Shown here piece after piece: positions 50,930 to 58,717 of a DNA stretch of 64,000 nt (the stretch's first letter is position 1; the number at the start of each line of letters is the position of its first letter). Below the pieces are notes generated by a model. It saw only the letters and a program-made list of their open reading frames with translations, was not told the DNA's origin and did no database searches. The DNA comes from Rhizobium sp. Q54 (lineage in GTDB: Bacteria; Pseudomonadota; Alphaproteobacteria; Micropepsales; Micropepsaceae). Position numbers and translations under genes: made by a program. Where the stretch lies: the NCBI GenBank assembly GCA_945860165.1, contig CAMAPL010000002.1, positions 62,001 through 126,000 of the forward strand, in the 5' to 3' direction.

Positions 50930-51747
50930 CAGGTCGCCCGCGACAGTGTGCGTACGGCGATCTTCAGGTCCAGTCGCTCGACCATGCGCCCCTCCAGCAT
51001 CAGGACACCGGCCTGCGGGTTGGCGGCAAAGGCCTCCACCACCCGCCGCGCCGCCGCGATTTCCTCTGGCGAGGGCGTGAAGGCGGCGTTGCAGAGTGCG
51101 ATCTGGCCGGGATGAATCAGGGTCTTGCCGTCAAAGCCGAAATCGCGCGCCTGCCGGCAGGCGACGGCCAAAGCGTCCATGTCATTCAGATCGTTGTGCA
51201 CGCCATCCAGCACTGCGATGCCGGCGGCGCGCGCTGCCATCACGCACAGCGACATGGCGGCCTGAAGATTGACGCGGTCCGGCATGTGCCGCGCCCCCAT
51301 GTCTTTCAGAAGATCGTTGCTGCCCAGCACCAGCGCGGCCACGCCGGCGCCGGCGATCTCGGCGGCATTCAACACCGAGCGGGGCGTTTCGATCATCGCC
51401 CAGAGCGCAATGCCGTCCGTCAGGGCGCGGGCGGCGATCACGTCTTCGGCGTCTTTCAGCTTGGGCAACGCGATGGCGTCCGGCCGCGCGGCTTTGACCG
51501 CCGCCAGATCTTTCCGCCCCCAGGGGCTGGACAAGGCATTGATCCGCACGATCACTTCACGCGGCGAAAAATCTCCCACCGCGGCGCAGGCAGCAGTACG
51601 CGCCAGCGCCTTGGCCTCCGGCGCCACCGCGTCTTCCAGGTCCAGGATAATGCAATCGGCGTCCAGGCCGCGCGCCTTTTCTAGGGCGCGCGGCTTGTCC
51701 GCGGGGACATACAGGATACTGCGGCGGGATTTAAACGCCTTCGACAA
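50929..51747 (-). CDS. CoA ester lyase (HpcH/HpaI aldolase/citrate lyase family)
   Basis: The 272-residue TIM barrel has SILYVPADKPRALEKARGLD, IILDLEDAVAPEAK (metal Glu/Asp), VIVRINAL, WAMIETPRSVLNA, LVLGSNDLLKDMG and FGFDGKTLIHPGQI. It is related to the CitE-like beta-methylmalyl-CoA/malyl-CoA lyases and (S)-citramalyl-CoA lyases; the specific CoA ester is not predictable. It shares 17 bases with the DUF1330 gene before it and one base with zapE after it. Confidence 0.88.
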   Translation of the reverse strand: MSKAFKSRRSILYVPADKPRALEKARGLDADCIILDLEDAVAPEAKALARTAACAAVGDFSPREVIVRINALSSPWGRKDLAAVKAARPDAIALPKLKDAEDVIAARALTDGIALWAMIETPRSVLNAAEIAGAGVAALVLGSNDLLKDMGARHMPDRVNLQAAMSLCVMAARAAGIAVLDGVHNDLNDMDALAVACRQARDFGFDGKTLIHPGQIALCNAAFTPSPEEIAAARRVVEAFAANPQAGVLMLEGRMVERLDLKIAVRTLSRAT

Positions 51748-52018
51748 GAAGAAATTCGCCCTGGCCGGCCTTGTCGCGATATTCCCGCGCCTTGGTGTAT
51801 TCCGGCGAATGGTAGCAGTCGTGTGCGTCCTGGAGGGATGCGAATTCGATTACCACGTTGCGCGCCCGCGCCACGCCTTCCAGCACTTCGGTCTTGCCGC
51901 CGCGGCACAGGAATTTGGCGTTGTAACGCGCAAAGGCGGGTTTGGCGGTTTCGACATAGGATTTGTAGGTTTCGGGATCATGAACATCTACGCGTGCGAT
52001 CCAGTAGGCTTTCGGCAT
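51731..52018 (-). CDS. DUF1330 domain-containing protein
   Basis: The 95-residue protein is a ferredoxin-like (dimeric alpha-beta barrel) DUF1330 member: AYWIARVDVHDPETYKSYVE, KFLCRGGKTEVLEG, VVIEFASLQDAHDCYHSPEY and a C-terminal FLLVEGV strand. The function of the family is unknown. It starts one base from the asd stop and overlaps the CoA lyase start, so it belongs to the asd-zapE transcription unit. Confidence 0.9.
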   Translation of the reverse strand: MPKAYWIARVDVHDPETYKSYVETAKPAFARYNAKFLCRGGKTEVLEGVARARNVVIEFASLQDAHDCYHSPEYTKAREYRDKAGQGEFLLVEGV

Positions 52019-53037
52019 TATGCGGCCCTCAGCAGGTTGCGTTTAATAAGAACTTCGGCGATCTGCACCGCGTTCAGGGCGGCGCCCTTGCGCAGGTTGT
52101 CGGAGACGATCCAGAGATTGAGGCCGCTCTCCACCGTCGGGTCCTTGCGGATCCGGCTGACAAAGGTTGCGTCTTCCCCGGCACATTCGATCGGCGTGAC
52201 GTAACCGCCATCCTCGCGCTTATCCACCACCAGGATTCCCGGCGCAGCGCGTAGGGCGGCGCGGGCCTTCTCGGCCGTCACCGGCTTTTCGAATTCGATG
52301 TTCACCGATTCGCTGTGGCCCACGAACACCGGCACCCGCACGCAGGTGGCGGTGACCTGAATGTCGGGATCCAGGATCTTCTGCGTCTCCACTGCCATCT
52401 TCCATTCTTCCTTGGTGATGCCGGAATCCAGGAAGACGTCGATATGGGGAATCACGTTGAAGGCGATCTGCTTGGTGAATTTTCCCACTTCCACCGGATC
52501 GGCGACAAACACGGCACGGGTCTGGCGGAACAGCTCGTCCATCCCCTCCTTGCCCGCGCCCGACACCGACTGATAGGTCGAAACGACCACCCGCTTGATG
52601 GTGAACAGGTCGTGCAGCGGTTTCAGCGCCACCACCAGCTGGGCGGTGGAACAGTTGGGATTAGCGATGATGCCCTTGGGAATATCGTTCAGCGCGTCGG
52701 CATTTACTTCCGGCACCACCAGCGGCACCTGCCGGTCCATCCGCCAGGCGCTGGAATTGTCGATCACCAGGCAGCCCTGGGCGGCGATTTTGGGCGCCCA
52801 TTCCTTGGCGATGGCGCCGCCCGCGCTCATCAGGGCGATGTCGGTGCCCTTGAAGTCGTAATAGTCCAGCGCCTTCACTTTGAGGGTGCCATCTCCGAAC
52901 GAAACCAGGGTGCCGATGGAACGGGGCGAGGCCAGGGCGGCGACCTCGGATATGGGGAATTGGCGCTGGATCAGGGTGTTGAGCATCTCCCGGCCAACAT
53001 TGCCGGTCGCCCCGATTACCGCGATTTTATAAGCCAT
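52018..53037 (-). CDS. asd: Aspartate-semialdehyde dehydrogenase
   Basis: The 339-residue enzyme reduces aspartyl phosphate to the semialdehyde for lysine/DAP, threonine and methionine. Seen: KIAVIGATGNVGREML (NADP), the catalytic Cys in ANPNCSTAQLV, the QSVSGAGKEGMDEL loop, and VPVFVGHSESVNIEF with the active-site His. The start is ATG 53037; the open frame extends 16 codons upstream through a hairpin and is not expected to be translated. Confidence 0.96.
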   Translation of the reverse strand: MAYKIAVIGATGNVGREMLNTLIQRQFPISEVAALASPRSIGTLVSFGDGTLKVKALDYYDFKGTDIALMSAGGAIAKEWAPKIAAQGCLVIDNSSAWRMDRQVPLVVPEVNADALNDIPKGIIANPNCSTAQLVVALKPLHDLFTIKRVVVSTYQSVSGAGKEGMDELFRQTRAVFVADPVEVGKFTKQIAFNVIPHIDVFLDSGITKEEWKMAVETQKILDPDIQVTATCVRVPVFVGHSESVNIEFEKPVTAEKARAALRAAPGILVVDKREDGGYVTPIECAGEDATFVSRIRKDPTVESGLNLWIVSDNLRKGAALNAVQIAEVLIKRNLLRAA

Positions 53038-53048
53038 GCGCCACCTCC

Positions 53049-53068
53049 GGCGCGCTTTTATGCGCGCC
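53049..53068. repeat. Hairpin in the asd leader
   Basis: GGCGCGC-TTTTAT-GCGCGCC forms a perfect 7-bp GC stem ending 12 bases upstream of the asd start (minus strand), with the AAAATAAAAG/AT loop exposed. It could mask the asd ribosome site or be part of a repeat family; no T-run is present. Confidence 0.4.
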
Positions 53069-53146
53069 TGCATGCCGCGAGGCACGCGTTAAAATAAAGC
53101 TGGGCGCACAGATACTAGAATGGGAGGAGTTGAGGAAGCCGGGAGT

Positions 53147-53460
53147 TCAGGGCTGCCATTGCAGCTTGAGCATGGAACCGCTGCTGCCCATGCTGGCATT
53201 CAGGCTGGGCGTCAGGGGGGGGCTTTGACGTGAAGGCTTCCCATTTGCCGTCGCGCACACCTAGGCTCTGCGCCATCTGGTCAGTATAGTTCATGGGATA
53301 GGGCTCAGCCGGGGCCGACTTGCCCTCCTTAGCGTGCTGCAACCGGGTGGGGGGCATTGAAGTCAGGCTTGGCCGCGAAGGCGTGTGCCGGCATCGCCAG
53401 AATAAGGGCAGCAGCGGCGAAACAGGCGGTCCGGACTTGGCGCATAACAAGGAATGCCAT
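53147..53460 (-). pseudogene. Small secreted protein with two frameshifts at C-runs
   Basis: The frames together give a signal peptide (MRQVRTACFAAAALILAMPA, HAFAAKPDFN), then TRLQHAKEGKSAPAEPYPMN, YTDQMAQSLGVRDGKWEAFT, and finally TPSLNASMGSSGSMLKLQWQ with TGA at 53147-53149. Frame changes fall at a run of six C near 53350 and at a run of seven C near 53217. Both being homopolymers, base-call error or slippage is as likely as true decay. The protein would have about 100 residues; family unknown. Confidence 0.55.
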
Positions 53461-53619
53461 TGGGTTCAGACAGGAAGCGCGATGTCGGGCTGGTGTTTCC
53501 ACAAATTCGAGGACGCCACAAAAGTTCTTTATTCCCAATAACTTGGTGGCCCCCCGGTTGTGTTTTAAGGTCCGCACTTGGGTTCATTGGCGCGGGTGCG
53601 CCCGTCGAAGAGGTTTTGC

Positions 53620-54216
53620 ATGAAACGCATGAAGCTGGGCACCAAACTGGGAGCATGTGTCGCCGCCCTTAGCCTGGTGGGAGCCACGGCGGCGCAGGCG
53701 CAGATTCGCAGCAGGTCTAATTGCGCCAGCGCGTCGGAAGTCTCCGCGGTGCAGATTTCGGCGGTACAGCAGGAACTCACCGATGCCGCCCTGGCCTGCG
53801 GGCCGGTGGCGGTGACCAACTTCAACCGTTTCCAGACCGTGTTCGGCAAGGAATTGCGCGCCTCCGATGCGCTGATGCTGCGCATGTTCAAGCGCCTGCA
53901 CGGCAACGCGCGGGGCAACGCCGCGTATGACTCCTACAAGACCCGCGCCATCGCCAATGCCGATCTGCGCCGCACCAAGCCCGGCCAGCACGACAATTTC
54001 TGCCGCAGCGCCAATATCGTATTTGCCGCCGCGCTAGCGCCCGACAAGCCGGTGCTGGAGGACTTTGTCTCCGGCGTCCCCGTCAATGAGGCCAACCCGG
54101 TGAATAGCTGCGAGATTCCGGTCGCGATCACCTTCCAGGGTGTTCAGGCCGATCCCGGCACCATCCCCATTCCCCGCCCGACCTTGGCGGGCGATCCGCC
54201 CAATCCGGTTTACTGA
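53620..54216 (+). CDS. Hypothetical secreted protein
   Basis: The 198-residue precursor starts at ATG 53620 (MKRMKLGTKLGACVAALSLV) with a signal peptide cleaved after AQAQ. The mature protein has four Cys (NCASASE, ALACGPV, FCRSAN, SCEIPVAI) that could form two disulfides, helices in the middle (FGKELRASDALMLRMFKRLH) and a proline-rich end. It has its own strong terminator, so it is a single transcription unit. No family recognised. Confidence 0.75.
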   Translation: MKRMKLGTKLGACVAALSLVGATAAQAQIRSRSNCASASEVSAVQISAVQQELTDAALACGPVAVTNFNRFQTVFGKELRASDALMLRMFKRLHGNARGNAAYDSYKTRAIANADLRRTKPGQHDNFCRSANIVFAAALAPDKPVLEDFVSGVPVNEANPVNSCEIPVAITFQGVQADPGTIPIPRPTLAGDPPNPVY

Positions 54217-54234
54217 GACATAAAGCTTCAACGA

Positions 54235-54270
54235 AAACGGCGCGGGATCATCCCGCGCCGTTTTTATTTT
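54235..54270 (+). terminator. Strong intrinsic terminator
   Basis: CGGCGCGGGA-TCA-TCCCGCGCCG is a perfect 10-bp stem followed by TTTTTATTTTT. It lies 20 bases after the stop of the secreted-protein gene; the A-rich left flank (GAAAA) would also let it work in reverse. Confidence 0.92.
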
Positions 54271-54346
54271 TGCCGATGACACACCGTCCTCGCAGCTTCG
54301 CGTGCTCGGTGTGGGGCAAGGTGCGTAAAGCAAGAAAACCTAAGCC

Positions 54347-54380
54347 AAAGAAAAAGGGCCGACCGTGAGGTTCGCCCTTT
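54347..54380 (-). terminator. Intrinsic terminator of ompA
   Basis: On the minus strand AAAGGGCGAACC-TCAC-GGTCGGCCCTTT pairs with one mismatch and is followed by TTCTTTGG. It begins 20 bases after the OmpA stop codon. Confidence 0.8.
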
Positions 54381-54399
54381 CTCATTTAGTTTGGGCTGA

Positions 54400-55464
54400 T
54401 TAGCCGCCCAAATCGATAACCGCACGGCGGTTCTTTGGTTCGCGAACGCCCGGACCGGTCGGAACCAGCGGATCGTTGAAGCTGCGCCCCTCGACTGCGA
54501 TCGAGTCGGCACCCAGACCCTGGCGCATCATTTCGTCCTTTACGGATGTTGCGCGGTGGATCGAAAGCGCCTGGTTGTAGCGCTGCGAACCAACGGTGTC
54601 GGTGTGGCCGGTGACCATGATCCGGACAGAGCCCAGCGTCTTGGCAGCGGACACAGCCTCGGTGACCGTCGCCTGAGCTTCAGCGGTGAGGTTCGACTTA
54701 TCAAAGTCGAAGAAGACGATGTACGTCTTCGCCGGCGGCGGGGGGGGCGGCGGCGGCGGGGGAGGCGGCGGGGGAGGCGGCGGCGGCGGCGCCGTTCGGA
54801 GCGTGGCCGGCGGCGGGGGGGGCGGTGGGTACATGAACCAACGAAGGCCGAACATCGCCACGTTTTCCGACACGCGGTTCACGTTGATCGGGCTGGTATT
54901 CAGGTACGAACCAGCGAAGTTGGCGTTCGTCTCGTTCGAGCGATAGCGATATTCGCCGAACAGATCGACATCCGGGGAGATCGAAACGGCGAGACCGGCG
55001 ATGGCCTGCCACTGGAAAGCCGGAGTGCGGTCCCTCACATAATCGAAGGCGGTGCCATTGACACCGACGCGGGTACGGTAATTGCCGATACCAACGCCAC
55101 CACCGAGGGTGAATTTCCAAGTATCGCCCAGCGGAATATCATAGTTCAGGTTGACCATGGTCGAGGTCACCTGATCGCCGCCGTTGAAGCCCGCAAGCTT
55201 GATGTCATGCGAGGTAAGCGCGATTTCGTTTTCGAGACGCCAGCCATTGCCCCAGGCATAGCCGACCGAGATCATGCCGATCGCGTTATCGGAGGCCGGA
55301 GAATTCCTGTTGCCAATCACCGGATTGGTAACAGAACGGTACTGGATGCTTTCCTGCTGATCCCAGCCACCGCCAATACCTAGGTACCAGCCTTCGCCGG
55401 CCATTGCGGGTGTGCTTAGAGCTGCGCCGGCCACAGTCGCCATGGCGAGCATTCGAAGTTTCAT
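54400..55464 (-). CDS. OmpA-family outer membrane protein with polyproline linker
   Basis: The 354-residue precursor has a signal peptide (MLAMATVAGAALSTPAMAGE), an eight-strand beta-barrel (about 23-205; AEGWYLGIGGGW start, strands ending in aromatic residues such as GLRWFMY) and a linker of seven prolines, ATLRTA and 19 prolines (about 212-245). The C-terminal OmpA domain (FFDFDKSNLTAEAQATV, VTGHTDTVGSQRYNQALS, RGVREPKNRRAVI-like end) binds peptidoglycan. It tethers the outer membrane to the wall. The 330 bases upstream hold its leader and no other gene. Confidence 0.9.
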   Translation of the reverse strand: MKLRMLAMATVAGAALSTPAMAGEGWYLGIGGGWDQQESIQYRSVTNPVIGNRNSPASDNAIGMISVGYAWGNGWRLENEIALTSHDIKLAGFNGGDQVTSTMVNLNYDIPLGDTWKFTLGGGVGIGNYRTRVGVNGTAFDYVRDRTPAFQWQAIAGLAVSISPDVDLFGEYRYRSNETNANFAGSYLNTSPINVNRVSENVAMFGLRWFMYPPPPPPPATLRTAPPPPPPPPPPPPPPPPPPPAKTYIVFFDFDKSNLTAEAQATVTEAVSAAKTLGSVRIMVTGHTDTVGSQRYNQALSIHRATSVKDEMMRQGLGADSIAVEGRSFNDPLVPTGPGVREPKNRRAVIDLGG

Positions 55465-55796
55465 TATGTCTACCCTATCTTGAAATACCGAGGGGCAGGA
55501 TGCCCCCGCTGTTCGTTGAGCCGGTTTATAGTTGCGTGGATGGAAAATGTCTCCACCGCATTTGTTGCTTTGCGGGAGCTTTAATTCTGCCTATCAGGGC
55601 TTTCCTGGCCCCTGTGACAAGGTAGCAAAAGCAGGAGGGGATCCCCCCAAAATTATATTTACCCTGACAGAAAGTCGCTCAGTTATTTTTGGGAAATGCC
55701 GTTCGCAGCCAGCCGCCAATCAACCGCTGTGTAGAATATTTCTATAATAAAATCAGAGAGATACAATAATATTGGGACGCGTGGTAAGGAGGGGGC

Positions 55797-56651
55797 ATGA
55801 CGTCTACCGCCCTGTCCAGGCTTCTGGCGCTCCTTGACCTGGAAAAGACAGTCGACAACGGCTTTCGCGGCCTGTCCCCGGCCGAGCCGGTCCAGCGTGT
55901 CTTCGGCGGGCAGGTTCTGGCCCAGGCGCTGGTCGCCGCGACCCGGACGGTGGACCCGGAGAGACCCTGCCACTCCTTTCATGCCTATTTTTTGCGTCCG
56001 GGCGATCCCCTCGTGCCCATCGACTATAGTGTGGAGGGTTCGCGCGACGGCGGCAGCTTCAGCGTCCGGCGCGTGGCCGCCAGCCAGCAGGGGCCGCCGA
56101 TTTTCACCCTGGCCTCGTCGTTCCAGCGGACCCAGACTGGTTTTGACCATCAGTCGCAGATGCCGGTGGTACCCGAACCCGAAAGCCTGGAAGACGACCA
56201 GCAGGTACTGCTGCGCGATCCCGCTCTGACGCCCGGCATGCGGGACTGGGTGGCTCGCGAGCGTCCGTTTGAGACCCGCTCGGTGCTCGGGCGCGGGCTG
56301 GGCGACCGGCCAGCGCGGCCGGCGGTGGATCACATCTGGCTGAAAACGCGCGGCAGCCTGCCCGACGATCTGTCCATCCACCGCGCCCTGCTGGCCTTTG
56401 TTTCGGACATGTCTCTGCTGGATACCGCGCTGCTGCCGCACGGCAAAAGCATTTTTTCGTGCGTTCAGGTGGCAAGCCTGGATCATGCGATGTGGTTTCA
56501 CCGCCCGTTCCGCGCCGATACCTGGCTGCTGTATGCGCAGGATTCGCCGTCGGCCTCGGGCGCGCGAGGATTTAATCGTGGCGCGATCTATACGCGGGAC
56601 GGCACTCTGGTCGCCTCTGTCGCGCAGGAAGGACTCATCAGACCTCGATAG
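55797..56651 (+). CDS. tesB: Acyl-CoA thioesterase II
   Basis: The 284-residue double-hotdog enzyme has FRGLSPAEPVQRVFGGQVLA, HSFHAYFLRPGDP, SFSVRRVAASQQG and the C-terminal SLDHAMWFHRPFRADTWLLY with GFNRGAIYTRDG (catalytic Asp/Gln/Ser-Thr set). It hydrolyses medium- and long-chain acyl-CoA. It has a single upstream AT-rich promoter region (55690-55790) and diverges from ompA. Confidence 0.93.
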   Translation: MTSTALSRLLALLDLEKTVDNGFRGLSPAEPVQRVFGGQVLAQALVAATRTVDPERPCHSFHAYFLRPGDPLVPIDYSVEGSRDGGSFSVRRVAASQQGPPIFTLASSFQRTQTGFDHQSQMPVVPEPESLEDDQQVLLRDPALTPGMRDWVARERPFETRSVLGRGLGDRPARPAVDHIWLKTRGSLPDDLSIHRALLAFVSDMSLLDTALLPHGKSIFSCVQVASLDHAMWFHRPFRADTWLLYAQDSPSASGARGFNRGAIYTRDGTLVASVAQEGLIRPR

Positions 56652-56787
56652 CACTCAGGTCGTTGGATTCGCCGAACAGCCATCTGGCATGGGCGCCGCC
56701 GCTGATCGCGGTGCAGCCGAGCAGCTGGACCGCCATTACCCGACTGAGACGGAGTGCGGTACCGAAACGGGAGGTGGAATACGCCAT
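56638..56787 (-). CDS. Small hypothetical ORF (49 residues)
   Basis: On the minus strand ATG (56785-56787) to TGA (56638-56640) encodes MAYSTSRFGTALRLSRVMAV, QLLGCTAISGGAHARWLFGE and SNDLSAIEV. It has an amphipathic start and a Leu/Gly/Cys centre. Only a weak AAGG stands upstream. It overlaps the last 14 bases of tesB on the opposite strand. A chance ORF cannot be excluded. Confidence 0.3.
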   Translation of the reverse strand: MAYSTSRFGTALRLSRVMAVQLLGCTAISGGAHARWLFGESNDLSAIEV

Positions 56788-56850
56788 GGGGGGCAACCTT
56801 CGAAATACGATGCCGAAACCTTTCCAGTACCCCGGTCAAAAAACCCTTAA

Positions 56851-56868
56851 GTATATTGTCTCATATAC
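56851..56868. promoter_or_regulatory. Inverted repeat upstream of the TAXI gene
   Basis: GTATAT-TGTCTC-ATATAC is a perfect 6-bp inverted repeat within an AT-rich patch, 67 bases before the TAXI start. Size and composition fit an operator of a GntR- or similar dimeric regulator, but no regulator gene is adjacent. Confidence 0.4.
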
Positions 56869-56934
56869 AAGCAAGGTTTGGCTGTCCGTTAACAGCCTCA
56901 GTCCTGACGCAATAAAGGGTTAACCATTTCCCGC

Positions 56935-57949
56935 ATGTCTCAGCGCCTTGCCGCCCTGATCGCGCTTGCCGGATTCGTCCTGACGGTGATGGGCGCCCTG
57001 CTGTGGGGCGGCAACCTGGCGGAACCCGGTTCCTCGCGCGTCTCCTTCCAGATCGCCACCGGCTCGACGGACAGCCTTTATTTTCCGGTCGGCCAGGACA
57101 TGGCGGGCCTTATCAGCCATCCCCCGGGGGTCGGCCGCTGCGAAACCGCCACGGTGTGTGGCCCGGCGGGCGCAATCCTGTCGGCCCGCACCAGCGAAGG
57201 CGCCGCCGGCAATCTGCGCAGCGTAAATAAGGGGCTGGTGGATTCCGGCCTGTCGGAAGGCGATGTCATTGCTGCCGCGGTCAAGGGGCAGGGCGCGTTC
57301 CGCCGGCGGGCCACCCATTTGCGGGTTATCGCCTCGCTGTTCAGCGAACAGGCGCATCTGGTGGTGGGAGAAAAATCGAATATTCATGCCGTCGGTGATC
57401 TGCGCGGCAAGCGGGTGATGCTGGGCGGGGCGGAAAATACCGGCGCCATCATGCGCGCGCGCCATCCTGGCGGCGCATCGCGTGCGGGTCAGGCTCGTGC
57501 CGTTTGAAAGCGGCAACAGCGCCCAGCTGCTGCGCGACGGCAAGATCGACGCCTTCTTCAGCATGGCGGGCGCCCCGATGTATTCGGTGCGCGACCTGAT
57601 CGGCCAGAAGCTGGCGCGGCTGGTGCCGATTGACGGCGAGGGGCGCGCGCGGCTGCTCAAATCGGTGCCGCAGCTTCGGCCCATCCTGATTCCCGCCGGC
57701 ATCTATCCCGGCATCGGCGTGGTGGAAACCGTGGGCGTGAATGCCTATTGGGTGACGCGCGACGGCGAACCCGATCCGCTGATCTACCGCAGTACGCGGG
57801 CACTGTTTCATGCCGCCAACCGCGCGCCGCTGGCTGCCAGTCATCCCAGCGCGCGCGAAATAAGCCCTGGCAGTGCCGTGCTGAATCCACCGGCGCCGTT
57901 GCATTCGGGCGCGGCGCGTTTCTATCGCGAAGCAGGAATCATTCCCTAG
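56935..57949 (+). pseudogene. TAXI family TRAP transporter solute-binding protein, one frameshift
   Basis: The first frame (56935-57480) gives a signal peptide, SRVSFQIATGSTDSLYFPVG, TVCGPAGAILSARTSEGAAG, SVNKGLVDSGLSEGDVIAAA and VIASLFSEQAHLVVGEKSNI, the start of a TAXI-type periplasmic binding protein. Near 57460-57470, within a GCGCGCGCGC run, the frame must shift by one base. The second frame (ending 57949) continues with VRVRLVPFESGNSAQLLRDG, KIDAFFSMAGAPMYSVRDLI and IPAGIYPGIGVVETVGVNAY. Full length would be about 337 residues. A dinucleotide-run slip or base-call error is possible. No TRAP membrane subunit is nearby. Confidence 0.75.
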
Positions 57950-57988
57950 GCAGTGCCTTCGGCTACCTCGTCTTCAGCGCCATCAAAA

Positions 57989-58651
57989 TCAGGCAATCCC
58001 CGCCGTCATCTCTGTTTGTGCAGCTTCACGCCAGGCCTGCATCGTGGGCAAGGCGATAATGCGATCCATATACGCCCTGACCGCTGGCGGAACCGCCACA
58101 CCATAGGTGTCGAAGCGCGACACCACCGGCGCATACATGCAATCGGCAATCGAAAAACCACCGCACAGGAAATCACCTTTGTGCCGCGCCAGCGCCTCCG
58201 ACCAGGCGGCGAGGATGCGCGCCATTTGATTTTTCGTGTCTTCGCGCAATTCCGGCAACGGCAGCTTGCGGGCGAACTCCATCGGCAGCTGGTCGCGCAG
58301 ATCTGGAAAGCCCGAATGCATTTCGCTGGCAAGACTGCGCGCCATGGCGCGGAGCTCCGCATCATCCGGCCACAGTTTGGCGGTGGGGTGACGCTCGGCC
58401 AGGGTCTCACAGATGGCCAGGCTGTCCCACACCGTCAGGACGGTTCCATTCTCCGCGATCTTGAGCACCGGCACCTTGCCTGCGGGCGAGTGATTGAGGA
58501 TCTCGTCCTTGGTCGTGACCGGTTCGGGCGGCCTGACCCGAAGGCGGATCACCACCGTCTCGAACGGCACGCCGATGGCGCTCAACGCCAGGAAGGGGCG
58601 AAGGCTCCAGCTCGACCACTGCATTGTGCCCACCACCAGCGTGTACGCCAT
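57989..58651 (-). CDS. Glutathione S-transferase family protein
   Basis: The 220-residue protein has a thioredoxin-like N-terminal domain (YTLVVGTMQWSSWSLRPFLA with Ser in the catalytic position; GKVPVLKIAENGTVLTVWDS with the cis-Pro) and an all-helical C-terminal domain (HSGFPDLRDQLPMEFARKLP, GGFSIADCMYAPVVSRFDTY). The motif FSIADCMYAPVV is typical of the bacterial subgroup that includes maleylacetoacetate isomerase relatives. Substrate unknown. The start at 58651 (MAYTLVVG) is preferred to the longer frame from 58765, which is antisense to the next gene. Confidence 0.9.
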   Translation of the reverse strand: MAYTLVVGTMQWSSWSLRPFLALSAIGVPFETVVIRLRVRPPEPVTTKDEILNHSPAGKVPVLKIAENGTVLTVWDSLAICETLAERHPTAKLWPDDAELRAMARSLASEMHSGFPDLRDQLPMEFARKLPLPELREDTKNQMARILAAWSEALARHKGDFLCGGFSIADCMYAPVVSRFDTYGVAVPPAVRAYMDRIIALPTMQAWREAAQTEMTAGIA

Positions 58652-58717
58652 GTCTGCTCCTTGCGGGAAACCCTCACGATTCATAGAGTCGCGCCCGGTA
58701 AAGCGTAAGGGCCATTC

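Noticed and set aside
54711-54800. G-rich tract as a G-quadruplex or CRISPR-like repeat
   Set aside because: It is explained by the proline codons of the OmpA linker on the opposite strand; there are no spacers or regular repeats.
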